Part shown: positions 1 through 6,006 of the stretch, one piece after another
Layout of the letters: every line of letters starts with the position of its first letter
How positions within the stretch are numbered: the stretch's first letter is position 1
Origin: VAZQ01 sp050725815
GTDB lineage: Bacteria; Pseudomonadota; Alphaproteobacteria; Rhizobiales; Xanthobacteraceae
Direction: 5' to 3'
NCBI GenBank assembly: GCA_050725815.1
Contig: JBOHIG010000341.1
Location: forward strand, 1-6,675
Length of the DNA stretch: 6,675 nucleotides
Translations under genes and position numbers: made by a program
The notes under the pieces: model-generated
What the model was told of the DNA's origin: nothing
Databases searched by the model: none
The model's input: the letters and a program-made list of their open reading frames with translations, nothing else

Positions 1-51
1 GTTCAGAAGTTCGCTCCCGACCCAGCAGCCAAGTATGGCGAACTTCTGAAC
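1..51. repeat. Perfect 14-base inverted repeat at the window edge
   Basis: Bases 1-14 (GTTCAGAAGTTCGC) are the exact reverse complement of bases 38-51, with 23 bases between them. A G-T pair at 15/37 could extend the stem by one. The repeat lies inside the reading frame of the VOC gene and starts at the first base given, so it may extend further left. It has no T-run and no terminator look. Confidence 0.9.
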
Positions 52-135
52 CGCCACACTGGCGTCTACTTCCGCGATCCGGATGGCTCGCTGCTCGAAT
101 TCATGTCCTACCGTTCCCGCCGATCGAGACTGTGA
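1..135 (+). CDS. VOC-superfamily (glyoxalase/dioxygenase fold) protein, C-terminal part only
   Basis: The last 44 codons of a gene that begins outside the window are open from base 1 to a TGA at 133-135. They end in VYFRDPDGSLLEFMSYR, the typical last beta-alpha-beta signature of the vicinal oxygen chelate superfamily; the Glu of LLEF is the position that usually binds the metal. Members include glyoxalase I, ring-cleaving dioxygenases and thiol transferases such as FosA, and the fragment is too short to choose between them. The stop overlaps the next ATG by one base (TGATG), so this gene and the peroxiredoxin are probably co-translated. A perfect inverted repeat covers the first 51 bases of the fragment. 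The family assignment is good; the specific activity is unknown. Confidence 0.8.
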   Translation, partial: VQKFAPDPAAKYGELLNRHTGVYFRDPDGSLLEFMSYRSRRSRL

Positions 136-707
136 TGACTACGTTGCACGATCCGACTGTGCTGCCCGGCGACCTTCCGGTGCCGCAGGACGATGGCGCC
201 GCGCGGCATCTCGCGGGCGCCAGGCTGCCGCCGCTCGCGCTCGACGCGACGGACGGGTCGCGTATCGACCTGTCCGCACTGCGCGGTCGCGGCGTGGTCT
301 ACATCTATCCGCGCACCGGCCGGCCGGGCCAGCCGCTGCCGGACGGCTGGGATGCGATCCCCGGCGCACGCGGGTGCACGCCGCAGTCCTGCTCCTTCCG
401 CGACCATTTCGCGGAACTCAAAGGGCTCGGTGTCGAGCACGTGTTCGGACTTTCGACGCAGGACACCGATTACCAGCGAGAGGCCGTGGACCGCCTGCAC
501 CTCCCGTTTCCGATCCTGTCGGACCCCGAGCTCACGCTCACGCGCGCGCTCGACCTGCCGACTTTCTCGGTCGCCGGCATGACATTGTTGAAACGCATGG
601 TTCTGGTGATCGACGACGGCGTGATCGCGAAGGCGTTCTATCCGGTATTCCCGCCCGATAGGAGCGCCGAGGATGTCGCCGGCTGGTTGCGCGCGCCATC
701 GAGATAG
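135..707 (+). CDS. Peroxiredoxin (AhpC/TSA family, BCP/PrxQ-like)
   Basis: A 190-residue thioredoxin-fold peroxidase expected to reduce hydrogen peroxide or organic hydroperoxides in the cytoplasm through a peroxidatic Cys. The active site reads GCTPQSCSFRDHF, with Cys81 as likely peroxidatic and Cys86 as likely resolving residue, the C-x4-C spacing of atypical 2-Cys PrxQ/BCP enzymes. YIYPRTG (56-62) matches the YPKDDTPGC strand, but about 15 extra residues (62-76, rich in Pro and Gly) separate it from the Cys. LLKRMVLVID (151-160) fits the late strand with the conserved Arg. I chose the ATG at 135, which overlaps the preceding TGA by one base; a GTG at 132 would add one residue. No signal peptide is visible. 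Its last 70 bases overlap the convergent glycosylase gene. The family is secure; the reductant partner is unknown. Confidence 0.88.
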   Translation: MTTLHDPTVLPGDLPVPQDDGAARHLAGARLPPLALDATDGSRIDLSALRGRGVVYIYPRTGRPGQPLPDGWDAIPGARGCTPQSCSFRDHFAELKGLGVEHVFGLSTQDTDYQREAVDRLHLPFPILSDPELTLTRALDLPTFSVAGMTLLKRMVLVIDDGVIAKAFYPVFPPDRSAEDVAGWLRAPSR

Positions 708-1333
708 GCGCGCACGGCGGCGAACACGGCGTGGAACATCTCCGTCGTCAGCACGCCTGTATTCGTGTTGTAGCGCGAGCAGTGGTAGCTGCTGAACAGC
801 GTGATCGTGTCCGTGCGCACCGTGCGGCCGTGGCCGAACGGCGCCGCCGCCCGCTTGAGCCCGAGCGCGGCGATGGTGCTGTCATGCGCGATGCGCCCGA
901 GCGAAACGATGGCGCGAAGTTGCGGCATCTCGGCGATGGCGGCTGCAAGGAAGCGGCGGCAGGTGGCTATCTCGGCGGTGGTCGGCTTGTTCTCGGGCGG
1001 CACGCAGGCGACCGCGTTAGCGATGCGGGCATCGATCAGCTCGAGTCCGTCGTCGATGCGGGCGCGATACTCGCCGCGGGCAAATCCGAAACGCAAGAGC
1101 GTGTCGTAGAGGAGGTCGCCGGCGTAGTCGCCGGTGAACGGACGGCCGGTGCGGTTGGCGCCCCGCAAACCGGGCGCCAGCCCGACGATCAGTAGCTGCG
1201 CGGTGTGAGGACCGAAGGACGGCACCGGTGCGTTGAACCAGCCCGGTTCGCGGCTCCGCCAGTTTTCGCGAAAGGCCTTGAGGCGAGGGCAGAGCGGGCA
1301 ATCGCGCCCCGGAATGCTGGATGCGCGCGGCAT
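638..1333 (-). CDS. Uracil-DNA glycosylase, family 5 (UDGb)-type, iron-sulfur
   Basis: A 231-residue base-excision repair enzyme predicted to remove uracil, and in family 5 also other deaminated bases, from DNA. Motif 1 is GLAPGLRGANRTGRPFTGD (51-69), the family 5 form that lacks the catalytic Asp/Asn of other families. Motif 2 is SYHCSRYNTNTG (182-193) with the conserved His184. Cys12, Cys15, Cys110 and Cys125 give the C-x2-C ... C-x14-C pattern that holds a 4Fe-4S cluster in families 4 and 5. The start ATG (1331-1333) lies 6 bases after the stop of the NYN gene, so the two are probably one transcript. The last 20 or so residues are low in conserved features and are encoded opposite the end of the peroxiredoxin gene. 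The choice between family 4 and 5 rests on motif 1. Confidence 0.92.
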   Translation of the reverse strand: MPRASSIPGRDCPLCPRLKAFRENWRSREPGWFNAPVPSFGPHTAQLLIVGLAPGLRGANRTGRPFTGDYAGDLLYDTLLRFGFARGEYRARIDDGLELIDARIANAVACVPPENKPTTAEIATCRRFLAAAIAEMPQLRAIVSLGRIAHDSTIAALGLKRAAAPFGHGRTVRTDTITLFSSYHCSRYNTNTGVLTTEMFHAVFAAVRAYLDGARNQPATSSALLSGGNTG

Positions 1334-1339
1334 CCGCGA

Positions 1340-2011
1340 TTACCGGTCGTTGTCGAAATCGTCGTCAGGCGCGCCGGCGCCGGCGCGCACGGGGCCGCGC
1401 TGGAGGAATTGCGGTGTATGACGTGGCTCGCGCGGCTCGCGGGCTTCGCGCGCCGCGCGCTCGGCCGGGTCGCGGCCAATCTTCGGTTGCAGCTCGACGA
1501 TGTCGAGGAAGATGTCGGCCTGCCGGCGCAGCTCGTCCGCCACCATGGGCGGCTGGGTGGAGATTGTCGACACCACGGTCACGCGGACGCCGCGGCGCTG
1601 CATTGCCTCGACCAGCGAACGGAAGTCGCCGTCGCCGGAGAACAGCACCATGTGATCGATGTGCTCGGCGAGCTCCATGGCGTCGACGGCGAGCTCGATG
1701 TCCATGTTGCCTTTGACTTTGCGGCGCCCGGTCTGGTCGACGAATTCCTTGGTCGCCTTGGTGACGACGCTGTAGCCGTTGTAGTCGAGCCAGTCGATCA
1801 GAGGACGGATCGAGGAGTATTCCTGATCCTCGATTACCGCGGTGTAATAGAAGGCCCGCATGAGATAACCGCGGGAATGAAACTCACGCAGCAAGCGCTT
1901 GTAATCGATGTCGAAGCCCAAGGCTTTGGCGGTGGCATAGAGATTGGCGCCGTCGATAAATAGCGCGACTTTTTCGCTCGCCGATCCTGATCGTTCCACC
2001 TGCGGTGCCAT
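1340..2011 (-). CDS. LabA-like NYN-domain protein (DUF88 type), putative RNase
   Basis: A 223-residue protein with one NYN/PIN-like domain at about residues 14-175. The acidic metal-binding set of this nuclease fold is visible: Asp20 in LFIDGANLY, with Asn23, Asp104 and Asp110 in GNMDIELAVDAM, and Asp127 and Asp129 in LFSGDGDF. Related proteins are thought to cut RNA with Mg2+ or Mn2+; the substrate here is not known. Residues 178-223 form a polar, probably disordered tail with an Arg/Glu-rich stretch (ERAAREAREPREPR) and an acidic end (DDDFDNDR), which might bind nucleic acid or partners. The start at 2011 is supported by a purine-rich GAGAGAGAG just upstream. It leads the leftward transcript that continues into the uracil-DNA glycosylase and is divergent from rpoZ, an arrangement I recall from related Hyphomicrobiales. 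Confidence 0.9.
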   Translation of the reverse strand: MAPQVERSGSASEKVALFIDGANLYATAKALGFDIDYKRLLREFHSRGYLMRAFYYTAVIEDQEYSSIRPLIDWLDYNGYSVVTKATKEFVDQTGRRKVKGNMDIELAVDAMELAEHIDHMVLFSGDGDFRSLVEAMQRRGVRVTVVSTISTQPPMVADELRRQADIFLDIVELQPKIGRDPAERAAREAREPREPRHTPQFLQRGPVRAGAGAPDDDFDNDR

Positions 2012-2013
2012 AT

Positions 2014-2022
2014 CTCTCTCTC
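2014..2022 (-). promoter_or_regulatory. Ribosome binding site of the NYN gene
   Basis: On the minus strand GAGAGAGAG ends two bases before the ATG at 2011. Several GAG registers could pair with the 16S tail; it supports the chosen start, as no better in-frame start with such a site is seen. Confidence 0.5.
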
Positions 2023-2250
2023 GTGCTCAAATCCGACCCTCCGCGAGGGTCCGGCGGCGCGGGGCGGCCGTGAAGTTCGCTGGATCGGCGCTGTCGGGAA
2101 CCGGTGGTCGCGGGCCGTGGACCGCCAATGCACCTCGTTCGTCACCACCCATCCAGTCGCAAAATATTGGACTGCGAGGTGGCTCCCGCGATTGGCCTAA
2201 CAGAGGTCAGCCCCGCTCGCCAAGACAAATATTTTTCACTTGCGCGCGAC

Positions 2251-2280
2251 TTGCGGGGAGGATACTAGCGGACATATTTT
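2251..2280 (+). promoter_or_regulatory. rpoZ: Candidate rpoZ promoter
   Basis: TTGCGG (2251-2256) and TATTTT (2275-2280) are 18 bases apart and sit about 30 bases before the rpoZ ATG. Each box matches the housekeeping sigma consensus at only 4 of 6 positions. An alternative pair is TTGCGC (2240-2245) with TACTAG (2263-2268), spaced 17. The call is tentative. Confidence 0.28.
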
Positions 2281-2309
2281 CAGCATAAAGTTCCATTGCG
2301 GGAGCAGCC

Positions 2310-2702
2310 ATGGCGCGCGTTACTGTCGAAGACTGCATCGACAAGGTGGAAAACCGGTTCGATCTCGTTCTCCTGGCCAGTCACCGGGCGCGCGTGATTT
2401 CGTCGGGAGGGCCGATTACCGTCGAGCGCGATAACGACAAGAATCCGGTGGTGGCGTTGCGCGAGATCGCCGAAACGACCATCTCTCCCGCCGACCTCAA
2501 GGAAGAGCTGGTTCACACCCTCCAGAAATACGTGGAGGTGGATGAGCCGGAGCCCGCGACGGTGCCGCTAATTGCTGCGCCGGGCGCCACGGTCGATGCC
2601 GATGATACGGAAGTTACGGTCGATCGGATGACCGAGGAGGAGCTGCTCAAGGGCCTCGAGGGCCTCGCCCCGCCCGAGGAACAGCCCGAAGAAGAGGAAT
2701 AG
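2310..2702 (+). CDS. rpoZ: DNA-directed RNA polymerase subunit omega
   Basis: A 130-residue omega subunit, which helps beta-prime fold and assemble into RNA polymerase and, in proteobacteria, contributes to a ppGpp-binding site at the omega/beta-prime interface. The start MARVTVEDCIDKVENRFDLV, the segment HRARVISSGG and the block DNDKNPVVALREIAE (about residues 42-56) are characteristic. The conserved core ends near residue 80. The rest is a long acidic tail (VEVDEPEPAT; EEQPEEEE at the end), as is usual in alphaproteobacteria and longer than the 91-residue E. coli protein. GGGAG at 2300-2304, five bases before the ATG, fits a ribosome site. The neighbour downstream is rsh, so sensor and producer of the ppGpp response are adjacent. 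Hairpins after the stop may limit read-through into rsh. Confidence 0.97.
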   Translation: MARVTVEDCIDKVENRFDLVLLASHRARVISSGGPITVERDNDKNPVVALREIAETTISPADLKEELVHTLQKYVEVDEPEPATVPLIAAPGATVDADDTEVTVDRMTEEELLKGLEGLAPPEEQPEEEE

Positions 2703-2716
2703 GGCCGACTGGCTCT

Positions 2717-2764
2717 GTTGCCGGCGTTACCGGCGACCCGGCTCAAAGCCGGGCCTTTGTGTTT
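2717..2764 (+). terminator. Tandem hairpins with a T-rich tail after rpoZ
   Basis: Two stems follow the rpoZ stop by 14 bases. The first is an 8-pair stem, 2717-2724 with 2730-2737 (one G-T pair), loop CGTTA. The second is CCCGGC (2737-2742) with GCCGGG (2748-2753), loop TCAAA. They share base 2737, so only one may form at a time. The tail 2756-2764 is TTTGTGTTT, T-rich but broken by two G. This looks like a moderate intrinsic terminator for rpoZ, probably leaky. Confidence 0.6.
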
Positions 2765-2795
2765 CCGAAAATTAAGCCACGCCGGTTAACGCCCC

Positions 2796-2824
2796 TTGTC
2801 GTCAACGGGATTCGCCGTGATATC
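2796..2824 (+). promoter_or_regulatory. Candidate promoter for the rsh-pdxJ-acpS group
   Basis: TTGTCG (2796-2801) and GATATC (2819-2824) are 17 bases apart, after the rpoZ terminator and before rsh. The -35 fits moderately, the -10 poorly (3 of 6); the overlapping TATCTATA is an alternative. Position argues for a promoter here more than the boxes do. Confidence 0.25.
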
Positions 2825-2860
2825 TATACCCAGGCGCCGGCAAATGTAGTGCGCGGGCGC

Positions 2861-2866
2861 AAAGGA
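2861..2866 (+). promoter_or_regulatory. rsh: Ribosome binding site deciding the long rsh start
   Basis: AAAGGA ends five bases before the ATG at 2872. It favours 2872 over the ATG at 2866, which it overlaps, and over the ATG pair at 3007/3010, which has no clear ribosome site. Confidence 0.5.
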
Positions 2867-2871
2867 TGGTC

Positions 2872-5208
2872 ATGGCGCGCGCGTCCACCAACCTGCCGCG
2901 AATGCAGAACCAAGCCCGGGTGCGGGTGCCGCTGGAGCGCGGGCTCAATGTCCTTCCGCAGGGCTTTGAAAAAACAGTAAAATCGAACAAGCCGTCGCGG
3001 CCGCGGATGATGCGGCAATACGATCTCATCGAACGGGTTCGCCGCTACAACACCGGCACCGACGAAGCGCTGCTCAACCGCGCCTATGTCTACGCCATGA
3101 AGGCCCATGGCGAGCAGACGCGCGCCTCCGGCGATCCGTATTTCTCCCACCCGCTTGAGGTTGCCGCGATCCTCACCGACCTCAAGGTCGATGATGCCAC
3201 CATCGCGGCGGCTCTGCTGCACGACACGATCGAAGACACGGCCGCGACGCGCTCCGAGATCGACGAGATGTTCGGCGAGGACATCGGCGCATTGGTCGAA
3301 GGCCTGACCAAGCTCGCCAAGCTCGATCTCGTTACCAAGGAGGCGAAGCAGGCGGAGAACCTGCGCAAGCTTCTGCTGGCGATTGCCGACGATGTGCGCG
3401 TGCTGCTGGTCAAGCTCGCCGACCGCCTGCACAACATGCGCACGCTGTCGCATATGCCGCCGGAGGCGCGGCGCCGCAGCGCGGAGGAAACGATCGACAT
3501 CTATGCGCCGCTCGCCGGCCGCATGGGCATGCATGAGATGCGCGAGGAGCTCGAGGACCTGGCGTTCCGTGAGCTCAATCCGGATGCGTGCCGGGTCGTG
3601 AGCAAGCGGCTCGACGCGCTCGAAGCGCGCAATGTCGGTCTGGTCGCCGACATCGAGCGTCAGCTCACTAAGAAGCTCGCTGACCAGGGAATCTCCGCGG
3701 AGGTGATGGGACGGCGCAAGCGAGCCTATTCGATCTGGCGCAAGATGGAGCGCAAGTCGGTCGGTTTCGAGCAACTGTCCGACATCGTCGGGTTTCGCGT
3801 CATCGTGAAGACGCTGGAGGAATGCTATGGCGCGCTCGGAATCGTGCATACCACCTGGCCGGTCGTGCCGGGGCGCTTCAAGGACTACATCTCGACCCCG
3901 AAGCAGAACGACTACCAATCGATCCACTCGACGGTGATCGGCCCTGGTCAGCAGCGAGTCGAGCTGCAGATCCGCACCCGCGCGATGCACAACATCGCGG
4001 AGTACGGGATCGCCGCGCATGCTCTCTACAAAGACGGAATGGGATCGCCGACCGAGATGCTATCGCGCGAGTCCAGCGCCTATGCGTGGCTGCGTCATAC
4101 CATCGAGCTGTTGGCGGAAGGGTCCAACCCGGAAGAATTCCTCGAGCATACAAAGCTCGAGCTGTTCCACGATCAAGTATTCTGCTTCACGCCCAAGGGC
4201 ACGCTCATCGCGCTGCCGCGCAGCGCCAATGCGATCGACTTCGCCTATGCGGTCCACACGGATGTCGGCAACACGGCGATCGGCTGCAAGATCAACGGTC
4301 AGATTGCGCCGCTGGTGTCCGAGCTCGCCAATGGTGATGAGGTCGAGATCATCGTCTCCAAGGGTCAGACGGCGCCGCCGGCGGCGTGGGAATCGCTGGT
4401 GACTACCGGCAAGGCACGCGCTGCGATCCGCCGTGCGACCAGGGTTGCGGTGCGCAACCAGTATGCCGGCCTCGGCCGGCGGATCGTCGAGCGGCTCTGC
4501 CAGCGTGCCAAGCTGGCCTATTCCGACGAGAAGCTGCAAGGCGCTTTGTCACGGCTAGCGCGCGCCTCGCTCGACGACGTGATGTCGGCGGTCGGCCGGG
4601 GCGAGATGCGCGCCGCCGATGTCGCCCGCGCGATGTATCCCGACTACAAGGAGGAAAGGGCGGCGGTCTTCAAGCAGCAAGCGAAGCCCGAAACCGGATG
4701 GTTCGGCCTCAAGCGTGTGAAGTCAGTAAAGTACAAGGTGCCTGGGACGGTCGGACCGGCGATTCCAATCCGCGGCGTCAATTCCGATCTGCCTGTGCGC
4801 TTCGCGCCCAATGGCGGCGCGGTGCCGGGCGACCGCATCGTCGGCATCCTCAATCCTGGCGAGGGCATCACCATCTATCCGATCCAGTCTGGCGCGCTGA
4901 ACGAGTTCGAAGACGCGCCCGAGCGCTGGCTTGACTTGCGGTGGGATGTGGACGAGTTGACGCCGCAGCGTTTTCCGGCGCGGATCGCGCTGGAGACCGT
5001 CAACGAACCGGGAAGCCTCGCGCAGGTTACCCAGGTGATTGCCGAGCATGACGGCAACATCGACAACATTCACATGGAGCGCCAGTCGCCCGACTTCACG
5101 TCAGTGACAATCGATCTGGAAGTTTACGATCTCAAGCATCTGACCTCGATCATCGGGCAGTTGCGCGCCAAGCATGTGGTCGCAAGCGCCGAGCGGGTGA
5201 TCGCCTAA
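2872..5208 (+). CDS. rsh: Bifunctional (p)ppGpp synthetase/hydrolase (RelA/SpoT homologue)
   Basis: A 778-residue long RSH enzyme that makes (p)ppGpp from ATP and GTP/GDP and breaks it down, setting the stringent response. The HD hydrolase domain (about 65-200) keeps its metal ligands: His93 in SHPLEVA, His117-Asp118 in LLHDTIEDT and Asp184 in LADRLHN. The synthetase domain (about 240-395) has GRRKRAYSIWRKM, Asp304 in DIVGFRVIV and Glu364 in VELQIRT. RFKD (335-338) is the RXKD motif of bifunctional, not RelA-only, enzymes. TGS is at about 436-496 and ACT at about 701-778. The zinc-finger (RIS/CC) region has lost its Cys/His ligands. The conserved family start is MMRQYDLIERV at base 3007 (733 residues); I kept 2872 because of its ribosome site, which adds a basic 45-residue leader. 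pdxJ follows after 36 bases. Function is certain, the start is not. Confidence 0.96.
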   Translation: MARASTNLPRMQNQARVRVPLERGLNVLPQGFEKTVKSNKPSRPRMMRQYDLIERVRRYNTGTDEALLNRAYVYAMKAHGEQTRASGDPYFSHPLEVAAILTDLKVDDATIAAALLHDTIEDTAATRSEIDEMFGEDIGALVEGLTKLAKLDLVTKEAKQAENLRKLLLAIADDVRVLLVKLADRLHNMRTLSHMPPEARRRSAEETIDIYAPLAGRMGMHEMREELEDLAFRELNPDACRVVSKRLDALEARNVGLVADIERQLTKKLADQGISAEVMGRRKRAYSIWRKMERKSVGFEQLSDIVGFRVIVKTLEECYGALGIVHTTWPVVPGRFKDYISTPKQNDYQSIHSTVIGPGQQRVELQIRTRAMHNIAEYGIAAHALYKDGMGSPTEMLSRESSAYAWLRHTIELLAEGSNPEEFLEHTKLELFHDQVFCFTPKGTLIALPRSANAIDFAYAVHTDVGNTAIGCKINGQIAPLVSELANGDEVEIIVSKGQTAPPAAWESLVTTGKARAAIRRATRVAVRNQYAGLGRRIVERLCQRAKLAYSDEKLQGALSRLARASLDDVMSAVGRGEMRAADVARAMYPDYKEERAAVFKQQAKPETGWFGLKRVKSVKYKVPGTVGPAIPIRGVNSDLPVRFAPNGGAVPGDRIVGILNPGEGITIYPIQSGALNEFEDAPERWLDLRWDVDELTPQRFPARIALETVNEPGSLAQVTQVIAEHDGNIDNIHMERQSPDFTSVTIDLEVYDLKHLTSIIGQLRAKHVVASAERVIA

Positions 5209-5244
5209 ACGCTCGAGACACATTGTTATTGTTGGATCAAAGCC

Positions 5245-6006
5245 TTGCCAGAGATTCCGTATTTGCGGCTTGGTGTCAACGTCGACCACGTCGCGATAGT
5301 GCGCAACGCACGTGGCGGCCGCCACCCGGACCCTGTGCACGCCGCCAAGCTTGCGATCGAGGCGGGCGCCAACGGCATCACCGCGCATCTGCGTGAGGAT
5401 CGCCGCCATATCCGCGACCACGACATTGCGCGGCTCAAGGCGGAGATCAACAAGCCGCTCAATCTCGAAATGGCGGCGACTGATGAGATGACGGCGATCG
5501 CAGTCAAGACGCGCCCGCACGCCGCCTGCCTGGTGCCGGAGCGGCGCGAGGAGCGTACCACCGAAGGCGGTCTGGACGTCGCGGCTCAGCTCAACCTGAT
5601 CGCGCCGGTGGTGGCGAAGCTCAGCGCCGCCGGCATCCGCGTGTCGTTGTTCATCGCGGCGGAGGTTCGGCAGATCGAAGCAGCCGCACGTGTGACGGCG
5701 CCCGTGGTCGAGATCCACACCGGCGCGTGGTGTGAAGCGCTCGCCGAGGGTCGCCAGGATGCCGCCGAAAACGAATGGCGCCGTATCCGCGAGGGCGCGC
5801 GCTTCGCGAAGGGTCTGGGGCTCGAGGTCCACGCCGGACACGGACTTACTTATGCGAGCGCGGAAACGATCGCTACGATTCCGGAGATCGTGGAATTGAA
5901 CATCGGCCACTATCTGGTCGGCGAGGCTATCGATCTCGGCCTGCCGGAAGCGGTGAAGACCATGCGCGCCGCCATGGACCGCGGCCGTGCGAAAGCGGCG
6001 TCATGA
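5245..6006 (+). CDS. pdxJ: Pyridoxine 5'-phosphate synthase
   Basis: A 253-residue TIM-barrel enzyme that condenses 1-deoxyxylulose 5-phosphate with 3-amino-1-hydroxyacetone 1-phosphate to pyridoxine 5'-phosphate, the last ring-forming step of the DXP-dependent vitamin B6 pathway; homologues are homo-octamers in the cytoplasm. Diagnostic motifs are LRLGVNVDHVA (7-17), HLREDRRHI with His48, NLEMA with Glu75, VEIHTGAW, HAGHGL (196-201) and ELNIGHYLVGEA. These match the active-site Glu and His residues of the E. coli enzyme. The start is TTG at 5245: the frame runs back to the rsh stop at 5206 without any ATG or GTG, so only TTG 5245 or TTG 5263 is possible, and 5263 would leave almost no residues before the first barrel strand. 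A weak TGGA lies 8 bases upstream. It overlaps acpS by four bases (ATGA). Confidence 0.97.
   Translation: MPEIPYLRLGVNVDHVAIVRNARGGRHPDPVHAAKLAIEAGANGITAHLREDRRHIRDHDIARLKAEINKPLNLEMAATDEMTAIAVKTRPHAACLVPERREERTTEGGLDVAAQLNLIAPVVAKLSAAGIRVSLFIAAEVRQIEAAARVTAPVVEIHTGAWCEALAEGRQDAAENEWRRIREGARFAKGLGLEVHAGHGLTYASAETIATIPEIVELNIGHYLVGEAIDLGLPEAVKTMRAAMDRGRAKAAS

Larger units (their letters stand above)
2012..2309. other. Divergent intergenic control region between the NYN gene and rpoZ
   Basis: 298 bases separate the two divergent starts. The half next to the NYN gene (2030-2130) is very GC-rich; the half next to rpoZ carries AT-rich patches at 2160-2168 (AAAATATT core), 2226-2236 and 2274-2288, as expected for promoters. 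A possible ORF of 46 codons (2128-2268) has no ribosome site and no known motif, so I do not call it. No tRNA-like, riboswitch-like or repeat structure was recognised. Transcription of both rpoZ and the NYN-glycosylase pair presumably starts here. Confidence 0.6.

Noticed and set aside
1205..1963. Open frame of 252 codons on the plus strand opposite the NYN gene
   Set aside because: Its sequence is the low-information complement of the NYN gene, which has intact catalytic motifs and a ribosome site.
2128..2268. 46-codon ORF in the rpoZ upstream region
   Set aside because: It has no ribosome site, no known motif and runs into the likely rpoZ promoter, so chance is the simplest explanation.
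2772..2789. TTAA-N10-TTAA resembling a CtrA site before rsh
   Set aside because: CtrA sites have 7 bases between the TTAA halves; the 10-base spacing does not fit.
2824..4020. Open frame of 398 codons on the minus strand opposite rsh
   Set aside because: It lies antisense to the well-supported HD and synthetase domains, has no recognisable motif, and is rich in Arg, His and Asp as expected from the reverse strand of GC-rich code.
5101..5910. Open frame of 269 codons on the minus strand opposite the end of rsh and pdxJ
   Set aside because: It is a shadow of pdxJ, whose motifs are unmistakable, and shows no family features of its own.
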